From contig JADJMO010000035.1 in the NCBI GenBank assembly GCA_016709545.1, positions 1-64,000 of the forward strand: a stretch of 64,000 nt of DNA, written 5' to 3'. The translations under genes and the position numbers were made by a program. Positions 17,026 through 24,186 of the stretch are shown here, one piece after another; position 1 is the stretch's first letter; the number at the start of each line of letters is the position of its first letter. A model generated the notes under the pieces. That model was not told where the DNA came from, made no database searches, and worked only from the letters and a program-made list of their open reading frames with translations. This stretch comes from Myxococcales bacterium (GTDB lineage: Bacteria; Myxococcota_A; Polyangia; Polyangiales; JADJMO01).

Positions 17026-17148
17026 GAGGCCTGCTCAGCAGCGGTCGTGCCACAGCCCTACGGAGCCGAAGTCGGGGTTTCGTGGTGGGCTGCGCGGGTG
17101 TCCGCGTCAACGCGCTGACGCTGCGTCATTCCCTCGGCTGCGGTCCCG

Positions 17149-19077
17149 TCACTTCTGCTTGCGCAGCGTGGCCTTGACCGAGCCGGTGATCGACGGGTTC
17201 GGTTTGCACGCCGAGATCTTCGTCATGTCGCCAGCGTCCAGGATGAAGTTGATGAGGGACGTGGCCAGCTGCACCTCGATTTGCTCGTCGGTCTTGAGCG
17301 TGGCCTCGAGGGTCTTGCCGGAGACCGCGGTCGACTCGACGATGCAGCTCCCGAGCGCGCTGGTGGTGTAGGTCTTGCCGGTGCCGGGCGCAGGCCGGAA
17401 GCGATCGACGACCTCGAAGGTCTTGTCGTCGGCGCCCTTCTTGAGCTTGAACCGGACCTCGTCCTTCGCGAACGCGCCGTCCCACTCCTTGGGGTCGACC
17501 ACCTTGAACTCGACCTCGTCGCCCGACAGCTCAGCCTTCAGGAGGCGGTTGGTCGTGTCGGTCTTCCACTCGCCCACGAGGACCGCGAGGGGGTTCTTCT
17601 TGACGGGCTTCTTGTCGTCCTTGCCCGGCTTCTTGTCGTCGTCGTCGCCCTTCTTGTCGGGCTTCTTGTCGCCCTTGTCGTCCTTCTTGTCGGGCTTGTC
17701 GGTCTTGTCGCCGCTGTTGCTACCGGCCTTGGCCGTCTTGCCGTCGTCCTGGCCGAACGCGAAGTAGGCGCCGACGCCCCCACCTGCGAGCAGGAGGACG
17801 ACGACACCGATGATCAAGCCGGTGTTGCCGCCCTTCTTGGGCGGCGCCGACTCGTAGTGACCCGCGGGGATCATCGGGCCAGGGTTGCTGCCGCCGGGGG
17901 GCGGGAACCCGGGCGGTCCAGGGAAGGCGCCCGGGCCACCTGGGTTGGAGGGCATGGCGGACATCGCGGCCGTGCCACCCCGCGGACCCCCTGGATCGAC
18001 CGCGCTCGACTCGTACGCGGTCATCGATCGAGGCACCGCGATGCCGCCGTCGAAGGCGTCGACCGCCTTGCGCATCTCCTCACACGACTGGTAGCGCGCG
18101 TTGCGCTCCTTCTGCGTGGCCTTGGCGATGACCTCGTCGATCCACGCCGGCGCGTCGGGACGCTTCGCCAGCACCGACGGCACGGGCGCCGACATGTGCT
18201 GGGTCATAATGTCGTACTCGGTCTCGCCGTCGAACGGCACGACGCCGGTGACGAGCTCGTAGAGCACGATGCCCATCGCGTAGACGTCGAGGCGCTTGTC
18301 GAGATCGCGCGCGCCCTTGATCTGCTCCGGCGCCATGTAGAACAGCGAACCGACGATGCCACCGGCCTGGGTCGGTCCCTTGGTGGCGCCCTCGGCCTTG
18401 GCGATGCCGAAGTCCATCACCTTGGCCACGCCGTCCTTCTGGCGGACGATGATGTTGGCGGGCTTGAGGTCGCGGTGCATCAGGCCCTCGACGTGGGCCG
18501 CGTGCACGCCGTCGAGCGCCATCTTGAAGATGCGCACCACCTCGGGGATGGGCAGCTTCTGACCGGTCGCGTTCGCCCGCTCGAGCGTGTGATCGAGGGA
18601 CTCGCCCTCGATGAACTGCATGACGATGTAGAGCTCGCTCGTCTCGGCGTGGTTGATGATCGAGTAGAAGCGAACGACGTTCTGGTGGTCGATCTTGGCG
18701 AGCGCCTTGCCCTCGGAGAGCGTGCGCTCGCGGAAATCGCCGCGGTTCGCGAACTCGGGGAGGATGGCCTTGATGACCACCTTCTGGTCGGCGTTCACGT
18801 CGTGGCCCAGGTAGACGACGCCCATGCCGCCTTGCCCGAGGACCTTCTCGATGCGGTACTTGCGGTCGATGAGCTGACCGATCTGCGGCTGCCCTGCGGT
18901 CGCGCCCCCACCGACGCCCGCGCCCCCGCCCGTGACACCCCCGGCGAAGCCCGGCGCATTGGTCTGCGCGAACGCCTGCGCCGCCTGCGGTGCGGGGGTC
19001 AGCGGCGTCGCGCAGTAAGCGCACTGGGTTGCCGTCGCGTAGTTCTGCTGGCCGCACCGGGGACAGGGGACGTACAT
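17149..19077 (-). CDS. Zinc-ribbon Ser/Thr protein kinase with transmembrane helix
   Basis: Order of parts: N-terminal zinc ribbon (C5-x-x-C8, C19-x-x-C22), Gly-rich linker, and a Hanks-type kinase at residues 73-335 with GQGGMGVVYLG, Lys103 in VVIKAIL, HRDLKPAN with catalytic D203, DFG with D222, and APEQ. A Pro/Gly-rich segment and one transmembrane helix (about 417-439) follow, then an extracytoplasmic linker made of alternating Lys and Asp, and a final domain of 140 residues with no recognised family. All catalytic residues are present, so it should be active. The upstream region carries the repeats at 19.1-19.6 kb. Confidence 0.93.
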   Translation of the reverse strand: MYVPCPRCGQQNYATATQCAYCATPLTPAPQAAQAFAQTNAPGFAGGVTGGGAGVGGGATAGQPQIGQLIDRKYRIEKVLGQGGMGVVYLGHDVNADQKVVIKAILPEFANRGDFRERTLSEGKALAKIDHQNVVRFYSIINHAETSELYIVMQFIEGESLDHTLERANATGQKLPIPEVVRIFKMALDGVHAAHVEGLMHRDLKPANIIVRQKDGVAKVMDFGIAKAEGATKGPTQAGGIVGSLFYMAPEQIKGARDLDKRLDVYAMGIVLYELVTGVVPFDGETEYDIMTQHMSAPVPSVLAKRPDAPAWIDEVIAKATQKERNARYQSCEEMRKAVDAFDGGIAVPRSMTAYESSAVDPGGPRGGTAAMSAMPSNPGGPGAFPGPPGFPPPGGSNPGPMIPAGHYESAPPKKGGNTGLIIGVVVLLLAGGGVGAYFAFGQDDGKTAKAGSNSGDKTDKPDKKDDKGDKKPDKKGDDDDKKPGKDDKKPVKKNPLAVLVGEWKTDTTNRLLKAELSGDEVEFKVVDPKEWDGAFAKDEVRFKLKKGADDKTFEVVDRFRPAPGTGKTYTTSALGSCIVESTAVSGKTLEATLKTDEQIEVQLATSLINFILDAGDMTKISACKPNPSITGSVKATLRKQK

Positions 19078-19105
19078 GGGTGCGGGGGAGTCTAGCCCAG
19101 TTTAT

Positions 19106-19259
19106 TGGTTTGCCCTACGTGCCGCCGCTCCGCGCCTTCGGCGCTGCGCGACGTCACTTCCGGGCTGCACGGGTCGCAGTTGCTGGTTTGCCCTACGTGC
19201 CGCCGCTCCGCCCCCCTCCGGGGCGCTGCGCGACGTCACTTCCGGGCTGCACGGGTCGC
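19106..19259. repeat. Two-copy direct repeat upstream of the kinase gene
   Basis: Copy 1 (19106-19177) and copy 2 (19184-19259) share the start TGGTTTGCCCTACGTGCC and the end GACGTCACTTCCGGGCTGC plus ACGGGTCGC; they differ only in the middle, where copy 1 has GCCTTCGGCGC and copy 2 CCCCTCCGGGGCGC, both short hairpins. The period is 78 bp. The compensating change in the two hairpins suggests that the RNA or DNA structure, not the sequence, is retained. Confidence 0.75.
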
Positions 19260-19445
19260 TTCGCTCCCCGCACCGCCCTCCGCCCCCCTTCGGGGCGCTC
19301 CGGGCGGTCACGCGTTCGCTTCGCTCCGCGAGAAGCCGGGTCCCAGGCGCACGTGGGCACGGGGAAACCGGGGACGGGAAACGGGGACGGGGGTGAAGGT
19401 GGTTCCTTCACCGCGGTGCAGGGGAGATGAACCCGATAGCGAGGA

Positions 19446-19576
19446 CGTCGAGGGGGGTCTCTCCCGGACCGCAAAGACACTCCGCTCCAAGCAACGCGCA
19501 GCGCCCCAGCCGGAAGGCAAGACAGCGGTCGGGCTCGTGTGAGGCTCCCCCGGTCCGGGAGAGACCCCCCTCGACG
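19446..19576. repeat. 131-bp element with 26-bp perfect inverted repeats
   Basis: Positions 19446-19471 and 19551-19576 are exact reverse complements over 26 bases, separated by 79 bases. The arm contains GAGGGGGGTCTCTCCCGG. The element begins 18 bp past the stop codon of the SUKH gene. It could be a non-autonomous miniature transposable element or a long stem-loop acting as terminator. No clear target-site duplication flanks it and no transposase is in the window. Confidence 0.7.
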
Positions 19577-19594
19577 CCCGCAGCGATCGCGGGG

Positions 19595-20206
19595 TCAGCT
19601 CCAGTGCTTGGCGCGCGCGGCGGCGGGATCGAACGCCTTGATCTTCGGCGCGAACTGCTCCCGGAACGCCCCGTCGTCCGCCTCGTCGAAGACGGCTTCA
19701 CCGAAGCCGGAGGCGAGCTCCATGCCGAGGGCGAGGATGTGGATGAAGCTGGCGAAAGAAGACGCCGCGAGGGTGGTCTTCCACGTGCCCTTCTCGGTCT
19801 TCTGGCCCGCGTAGACCGGGCAGTCGCCCTCTGCGTCCAGCTTGGAGACGTCGAGGAAATAGGGGTCGCCGAAGTGGGAGCTCATCGCCACCACCACCCA
19901 CGACTTCTTCCAGTCGCCCTCCTTGCCCGTCACGAGCGAGGTGCCGTCCTCGGCGACGCCGAAGCCGACCTGTCCCTCCCGCAGCTTCTCGCTGGAGAGG
20001 AGGCGCACCTTCTCGACCGGGGTGACCGTCTCGACTTCGATCGGATTGACCTCGGCCAAGAAGGCGCGATACCGCGGTGGAACGCGATATTCCTTCTTGA
20101 AAGCCTCGATCAGCTCGGCGGGGGTCGTACCCCACTTGGACCCTAGCTTCCGGCGCTCGAACACGGCGCGAAGAGCGCCGACCGCATCCCGCAAATCACT
20201 GTCCAT
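19595..20206 (-). CDS. SMI1/KNR4 (SUKH) family protein
   Basis: The 203-residue protein contains the SUKH-type core: YRVPPRYRAFLAEVNP near residue 45, then WVVVAMSSHFGDPYFLDVSK and CPVYAGQ, followed by a helical C-terminus. SUKH proteins are best known as immunity proteins for polymorphic toxins but also occur as housekeeping proteins. No toxin gene is adjacent, so an immunity role is unsupported. ATG 20206 is preferred because GAGGTG lies 9 nt upstream; GTG 20218 is the alternative. It is the last gene of a run in the same direction (SDR, queA, DUF2288). Confidence 0.8.
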   Translation of the reverse strand: MDSDLRDAVGALRAVFERRKLGSKWGTTPAELIEAFKKEYRVPPRYRAFLAEVNPIEVETVTPVEKVRLLSSEKLREGQVGFGVAEDGTSLVTGKEGDWKKSWVVVAMSSHFGDPYFLDVSKLDAEGDCPVYAGQKTEKGTWKTTLAASSFASFIHILALGMELASGFGEAVFDEADDGAFREQFAPKIKAFDPAAARAKHWS

Positions 20207-20299
20207 CCGAACGAGCACCTCGCGCGCCGTCAGTCCGCGCAGTTTCAGGGACCGCCAACCCCCCCTCGGAAAAGGTGCGCAACGGTAGCCCTCGCCCCC

Positions 20300-20641
20300 T
20301 CATCCGTCCACTCCAACTGTGATCTTTTCGAAAACAGCCGAATCCTGCACGAGAACGAAGGGCTGGACGACGACGGCTGTCCAGGTACGGCCTGGGTCGC
20401 TGGCCCAGTCCTGCCTCTCCTGCCGCGACGGCTTGCGCAGCTCGCCACGGGCGATGAAGCCCTGCACCTGGTCGACGTCGTCGAGGGCGATGGCCACGCC
20501 GCACTCGACCAGCGGGACCGTCGTCGCGACCACGAACACCGCGTCGCGCTGCAGGTGGGCCGCCAGGTCGGCCCAGGGCACGGGACCCGCGGTCTGGGTC
20601 AGCTTCTCGCGGATGGCCTCTTCGGGAGACAGCGCGCTCAT
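20300..20641 (-). CDS. DUF2288 family protein
   Basis: A 113-residue protein matching DUF2288: REKLTQTAGPVPWADLAAHLQRDAVFVVATTVPLVECGVAIALDD, then WTAVVVQPFVLVQ. The pattern of a WxxL segment, two beta strands with Val-rich cores and a final VxPFVLVQ is typical. The biochemical role of the family is not known. It starts 10 nt after the queA remnant and precedes the SUKH gene by 93 nt. ATG 20641 is chosen because the longer frame upstream is antisense-like and overlaps queA. Confidence 0.8.
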   Translation of the reverse strand: MSALSPEEAIREKLTQTAGPVPWADLAAHLQRDAVFVVATTVPLVECGVAIALDDVDQVQGFIARGELRKPSRQERQDWASDPGRTWTAVVVQPFVLVQDSAVFEKITVGVDG

Positions 20642-20651
20642 GGCTCGCAGG

Positions 20652-21580
20652 TTAGGCGGCTCGACCCGACCTGGCGAGTCGCGCTCGGCGCTCCTCCCCC
20701 ACCACCCACAGGAAGTCGCCGAGCTCGTGTCCCAGGAGACCGAGCGCGTCGGCGCGGTCGAGGGCGCGGTCGAGTACGGCCTCGGAGACGAACGCGCGCA
20801 GGAGCTCTGCGTGGCTCGTGCCCTTCTCGTGGACGCCGGTGAGCACCGCGTCGACGGCCCGACGCGGGGTCGTCGCGGAGAGTCGTAGCGTGGCCGTCGC
20901 GCAGCCCGAGGAGACCTGTCCATGTCGCGCCGCCGAGTCCTCGAGCGCCCGCACCACGCTCGTGCCGATGGCGATCACCCTCCGCGCACCCTCGAGGGCG
21001 CGGACGGTCTCGACCGGGATCTCGTACCGTTCGGCGAGCGGCAGGCGTGCGTCGAGCGTCGGGTCTCCCGTGGCCGACAGTCCGGCCGGGAGGCGTAGGG
21101 CGTCTGCACCGCCCACAGCGGCAGGGGCTCCGGGACGTGGGCGTACTGGACGGGCCGGCCGTGCGCGTAGAGCGCTGCCACGAGCGCGTCGCCGGAGGGA
21201 GCGGCCTCGAGCTCCACGAGGCGACCCTCCCGATGGACCACGCGCGCGACGACCTCGCCGAACCGCAACCAAGAGACGTGCTCGGGCGGCGGCGGGCGAT
21301 CCTCCGTGCGGGTGCGGTGGTCGCCCTCGCCGAACAGGACGCCGTGCAATCGCCCCGTGACCACGTCGACGGTCAGCAGCCGCAGCTCGAAGGTGCGCCC
21401 CTCGGATTCGACGCGCAACGAGGCGGGCAAGGTGGCGGCGTCGTTGACGACCACGACGTCCCCGTCGCCGACGCAGCGCGGCAGGTCGCGGATGCGGGCG
21501 ACGTGCAACGCCTCGCCTTCCACGACGAGCAGACGGCTCTCGCCTTCGTCGTCGCGCATCCAGGCAGCGGGCGCGATCAC
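20652..21580 (-). pseudogene. queA: S-adenosylmethionine:tRNA ribosyltransferase-isomerase QueA, with internal deletion and frameshift
   Basis: QueA transfers the ribose part of SAM to preQ1 in tRNA to make epoxyqueuosine. The first part (GTG 21580, IAPAAWMRDDEGESRLLVV to YAHVPEPLPLWAVQTPYASRP) and the last part (AGLSATGDPTLDARLPLAERYEIP to HELGDFLWVV) are both recognisable but lie in different frames. About 30-35 residues normally between them, including a conserved EMPSAGRPL-type segment, are missing, so a roughly 100-bp, non-multiple-of-3 deletion occurred near 21,085. The start overlaps the SDR stop (GTGA). A misassembly is possible. Confidence 0.8.
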
Positions 21581-22275
21581 GTGGCCCTCGCGCGGGTGCC
21601 CGACGCCGGGGAGCCGTCGAGCCAGCGGAGGAGGCTCGCGGCGACCGCGTGCGGCCGGGCGAGGGTGCTGGGATCGGCGTCCGGCATCGCGGCCCGGTGC
21701 ATCTCGGTGTCCATCTCGCCCGGGTCGAACGACAGGAACCGCACGCCGGCGTTCTCGGCGGCGAAGGTGCGCATCAGGTGGTCCGTCGCGGCCTTGGTCG
21801 CGCCGTACGCGCCCCAGCCGGGGTAGGCCTCCATGGCGGCGTCGGAGCTCACGGCGACGACGGTCCCCCGGCCGCGCAAGGCCATGCCGCCGACCACCGC
21901 CTTGGTGAGGCGGAACGGTCCGAGCACGTTCACCGCGAGCACGCGCTCGAGGTCCTCGCACGCGAGCTCGAGCAGCGGCCGGAGCGGCGTCGGCCCCAGC
22001 GTGCTGGCAGCGTGCACCAGCAGCGAGACGTCCCCCACGAGAGCCGCCGCCGCCCCGCTGATGCGGTGAATGGCCTCCTTGTCGCCGACGTCGGCAGCGA
22101 GGCCATGGGCCTCGCCGTGTCGCGCCTGGATGCGCCGGACCGTCTCGTCGAGACGTCCCGCGTCGCGGGCGACGAGCACCACCCGCGCGCCTCTCTCGGC
22201 CAACGCCGCGCCCAGCGCCGCGCCGAGCCCTCGGCTCCCGCCCGTGACGATCACCCCCTGGTCCTTCAGCTCCAT
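21577..22275 (-). CDS. Short-chain dehydrogenase/reductase
   Basis: A classical SDR of 232 residues: cofactor motif TGGSRGLGAALG (residues 10-21), Asp in LAADVGD, VHAAS in place of NNAG, catalytic Ser in VAVSSDAAM and YGATK with catalytic Tyr and Lys. The Arg in LVARDAGRLDE after strand 2 suggests NADP(H). ATG 22275 is preceded by AAGGAGA, a strong RBS, and is preferred to the longer frame. The substrate cannot be told. It is divergent from the XRE-cupin regulator, whose operators lie about 90 bp upstream, so it may be a target of that regulator. Confidence 0.9.
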   Translation of the reverse strand: MELKDQGVIVTGGSRGLGAALGAALAERGARVVLVARDAGRLDETVRRIQARHGEAHGLAADVGDKEAIHRISGAAAALVGDVSLLVHAASTLGPTPLRPLLELACEDLERVLAVNVLGPFRLTKAVVGGMALRGRGTVVAVSSDAAMEAYPGWGAYGATKAATDHLMRTFAAENAGVRFLSFDPGEMDTEMHRAAMPDADPSTLARPHAVAASLLRWLDGSPASGTRARAT

Positions 22276-22363
22276 GTCCGTTCTCCTTGGTTTCGAAGGA
22301 AGAGATGCGGCGGGGAGCCAACTGCCGCTCCTGCTCGGTCGACGGACGGGCATCGTTCCAATG

Positions 22364-22391
22364 TGTCGACATGGACGCTAATCTGTCGACA
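22364..22391. promoter_or_regulatory. Paired TGTCGACA operators at the XRE-cupin gene start
   Basis: Two perfect TGTCGACA palindromes at 22364-22371 and 22384-22391 are spaced 20 bp centre to centre, two helical turns. The second ends on the A of the ATG at 22391. A possible promoter, TTCCAA (22356-22361) and TAATCT (22379-22384) with 17-bp spacing, is covered by both sites, and would start transcription almost at the ATG. This fits cooperative binding of the XRE protein to its own promoter. Confidence 0.6.
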
Positions 22392-22972
22392 TGACGGCTC
22401 CGCACGATCTCGCCGAGAACCTGCGCCACCTGCGCGCCGCGCGCGGCATCACCCAGGCCCGGGCGGCGGCCACCGCCGGAGTCCCTCGCGCCACCTGGGC
22501 ACACCTCGAGTCGGGCGCGGGCAACCCCACGCTGGCGGTGCTCACGCGGGTCGCGGCGGCGCTGTCCGTCACGCTCGAAGAGCTCGTCTCGGCGCCGCGC
22601 GCCGACGTGCACCACTATCGCGCGGCCTCGCTCAAGGCCCGCACGCGCCAGGGCGTCGTCGTGCGCAACCTGCTGCCGGACGCGCTCCCCGGGGTCCAGC
22701 TGGAGCGCCTCGAGCTGCCTCCGCACAGCCGCATGGTGGGCACGCCACACCGTGGGGGTACGCGAGAGTACCTGACCTGCGAGTCTGGTGCGCTCGCCCT
22801 GACCGCGAGCGGTCGCCGCTTCGACCTCGACCGCGGTGATGTCGTGGTGTTCCGCGGCGACCAGCCGCACGCCTATCACAACGAAGGAGGACGCCCCGCG
22901 GTCGGCTACAGCGCGCTGGTCATCGACGCAGCGCCCGTACAGCGCACGAGCCCACCCCGTGAACCCGGCTAA
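22391..22972 (+). CDS. XRE family regulator with C-terminal cupin domain
   Basis: The 193-residue protein has an N-terminal XRE helix-turn-helix (residues 8-65): LAENLRHLRAARGITQARAAATAGVPRATWAHLESGAGNPTLAVLTRVAAAL. The C-terminal half is a small cupin barrel (about 105-185) with REYLTCESGALALTA, DLDRGDVVVF and DQPHAYHNEG, which would bind a small ligand, as in SutR/PuuR-type regulators. The start is directly at the second TGTCGACA site, giving little or no leader. It is divergent from the SDR-queA genes and convergent with fni, overlapping its stop by 4 nt. Confidence 0.9.
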   Translation: MTAPHDLAENLRHLRAARGITQARAAATAGVPRATWAHLESGAGNPTLAVLTRVAAALSVTLEELVSAPRADVHHYRAASLKARTRQGVVVRNLLPDALPGVQLERLELPPHSRMVGTPHRGGTREYLTCESGALALTASGRRFDLDRGDVVVFRGDQPHAYHNEGGRPAVGYSALVIDAAPVQRTSPPREPG

Positions 22973-24051
22973 CCGCGCGCGTGGTCGAGGCCGAGCTGAT
23001 CGAGCCAGCCCCGGAGCTCGCCGGAGAGGACGCGCGGCGCGTGTCGCAGGCTCGCGAGGTCGCCCGCGCCGACCAGCAGCATCACCGCGCGCAGCTCCGC
23101 CTCCACCTCGTCGAAGAACTCGTGCACGGCCGCGACGCCGCCGCGGTGCAGGGCCTTGAGCGCCGGTCGCGCGAAGCCGGCCGCGTGCGCGCCGAGCGCG
23201 AGGGCGCGGGCGACGTCGAGCCCGGTCGCGATGCCTCCGGTGGCGATCACCGTGGCGAACCCGGCCTTCGCGCAAGCCACGGTGGTGACCGCCGTCGGCA
23301 CGCCCCAGTCCCACAGCGCCTCGCCGAGCGCGCGCTTGCGCACGTCGCCCGCGTCGGCGGCGCGCTTGGTCTCGACGCCGACCCACGAGGTGCCTCCGGC
23401 GCCCGAGACGTCCACGTGGCGCACGCCCGCGCTCACCAGCTTGCGCGCGGCGCGCGGCGACAGACCGCAGCCGGTCTCCTTGGCCACGACGGGCACCTCG
23501 AGCTCGTGCACGAGGCGCGCGATGGCGGCGAGCACGCCGCGGAAGTCGCGGTCGCCCTCGGGCTGCACGATCTCCATCGCCGGGTTGAGGTGCACGCACA
23601 GCGCGTCGGCGCCCACCGCCTCGATCAGCGCGCGCACCTCGCTCGTGCTGGAAGCGGCCACCTGCACGCCGCCGAGGTTGCCGAGCACCAGCGTGGTGGG
23701 CGCGGCCTCGCGCACCCGGAACGTGCCGGCGCTCTCGGGCCGCTTCATCATCGCGCGCTGACTGCCGAGCCCGAACCCGTAGCCGCGCGCCTCGGCGACC
23801 GCGGCGAGCGCCTGGTTGACCTTCGCGGCCTCGTCGGTGCCGCCCGTCATCGCGGCGATCACGATCGGCGCGCGCAGGCGCTTGCCCAGGAGACGGGTGG
23901 TCGAGTCGATGGAGCCGGCGTCGAGCTCGGGGACCGCGTCGTGCACGAACCGCACGCCGTCGAGCAGCGTGCCCTGCGCGCGGAACCCGACGTCCTCGGT
24001 CGCACACAGCGTCAGGTGGTCCTGCTTGCGCCCCTCGATCCCGGCGGTCAT
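22969..24051 (-). CDS. fni: Type 2 isopentenyl-diphosphate delta-isomerase
   Basis: This FMN enzyme interconverts IPP and DMAPP. Family motifs run in order: RKQDHLTLC at the start, APIVIAAMTGGT, GLGSQRAMM, VQVAASS, CVHLNPAMEIVQPEGDRDF, VAKETGCGLS and DVSGAGGTSWVGVE, then IATGGIATGLDVARALALGA for phosphate and FMN binding. It has 360 residues, normal for the family. It is transcribed away from the polyprenyl synthase-mevalonate operon, sharing a 135-bp intergenic region with several dyads. The type 2 isomerase commonly accompanies the mevalonate pathway in bacteria. Confidence 0.96.
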   Translation of the reverse strand: MTAGIEGRKQDHLTLCATEDVGFRAQGTLLDGVRFVHDAVPELDAGSIDSTTRLLGKRLRAPIVIAAMTGGTDEAAKVNQALAAVAEARGYGFGLGSQRAMMKRPESAGTFRVREAAPTTLVLGNLGGVQVAASSTSEVRALIEAVGADALCVHLNPAMEIVQPEGDRDFRGVLAAIARLVHELEVPVVAKETGCGLSPRAARKLVSAGVRHVDVSGAGGTSWVGVETKRAADAGDVRKRALGEALWDWGVPTAVTTVACAKAGFATVIATGGIATGLDVARALALGAHAAGFARPALKALHRGGVAAVHEFFDEVEAELRAVMLLVGAGDLASLRHAPRVLSGELRGWLDQLGLDHARG

Positions 24052-24062
24052 CCGAACACCAC

Positions 24063-24095
24063 TTTCTTCAAAGAAACTTGAAAGTACGCGAACTT
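24063..24095. promoter_or_regulatory. Cluster of three dyads between fni and the mevalonate operon
   Basis: Three adjoining symmetrical motifs occupy 33 bp: TTTCTTCAAAGAAA (24063-24076), ACTTGAAAGT (24076-24085, outer four bases paired) and AAGTACGCGAACTT (24082-24095, symmetric apart from its two A positions). The local AT content is clearly above the surroundings, and the region lies 12 bp from the fni start and 92 bp from the synthase start. It is a likely binding site for a regulator of both transcripts. Confidence 0.5.
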
Positions 24096-24186
24096 ACAGG
24101 CGAACTCCAAGGCTCGGCCGGTTGACTGGAGGAAGGCCTGGGCCTAGCGTCCGCCTGCCGGCTCTAGCACGTCGGCGGGAACCCCG

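Larger units (their letters stand above)
19078..19594. other. Gene-free stretch with repeats
   Basis: This 517-bp interval separates the kinase start from the stop of the SUKH gene. No convincing gene is seen in either direction; open frames here are low-complexity and follow the GC bias. It contains a two-copy tandem repeat (19106-19259), a further partial unit rich in CTCCG/CGGGG hairpins (about 19270-19330), a run of GGGAAAC/GGGGAC units (19360-19395), and an element with 26-bp inverted ends (19446-19576). The kinase promoter should lie at its left side. Confidence 0.6.

Noticed and set aside
19106..19259. CRISPR array
   Set aside because: Only two units of about 75 bp without spacers of uniform length, and no cas genes in the window.
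19595..20206. Immunity gene of a polymorphic toxin system
   Set aside because: The SUKH fold fits, but no toxin, Rhs/YD repeat or secretion marker is adjacent.
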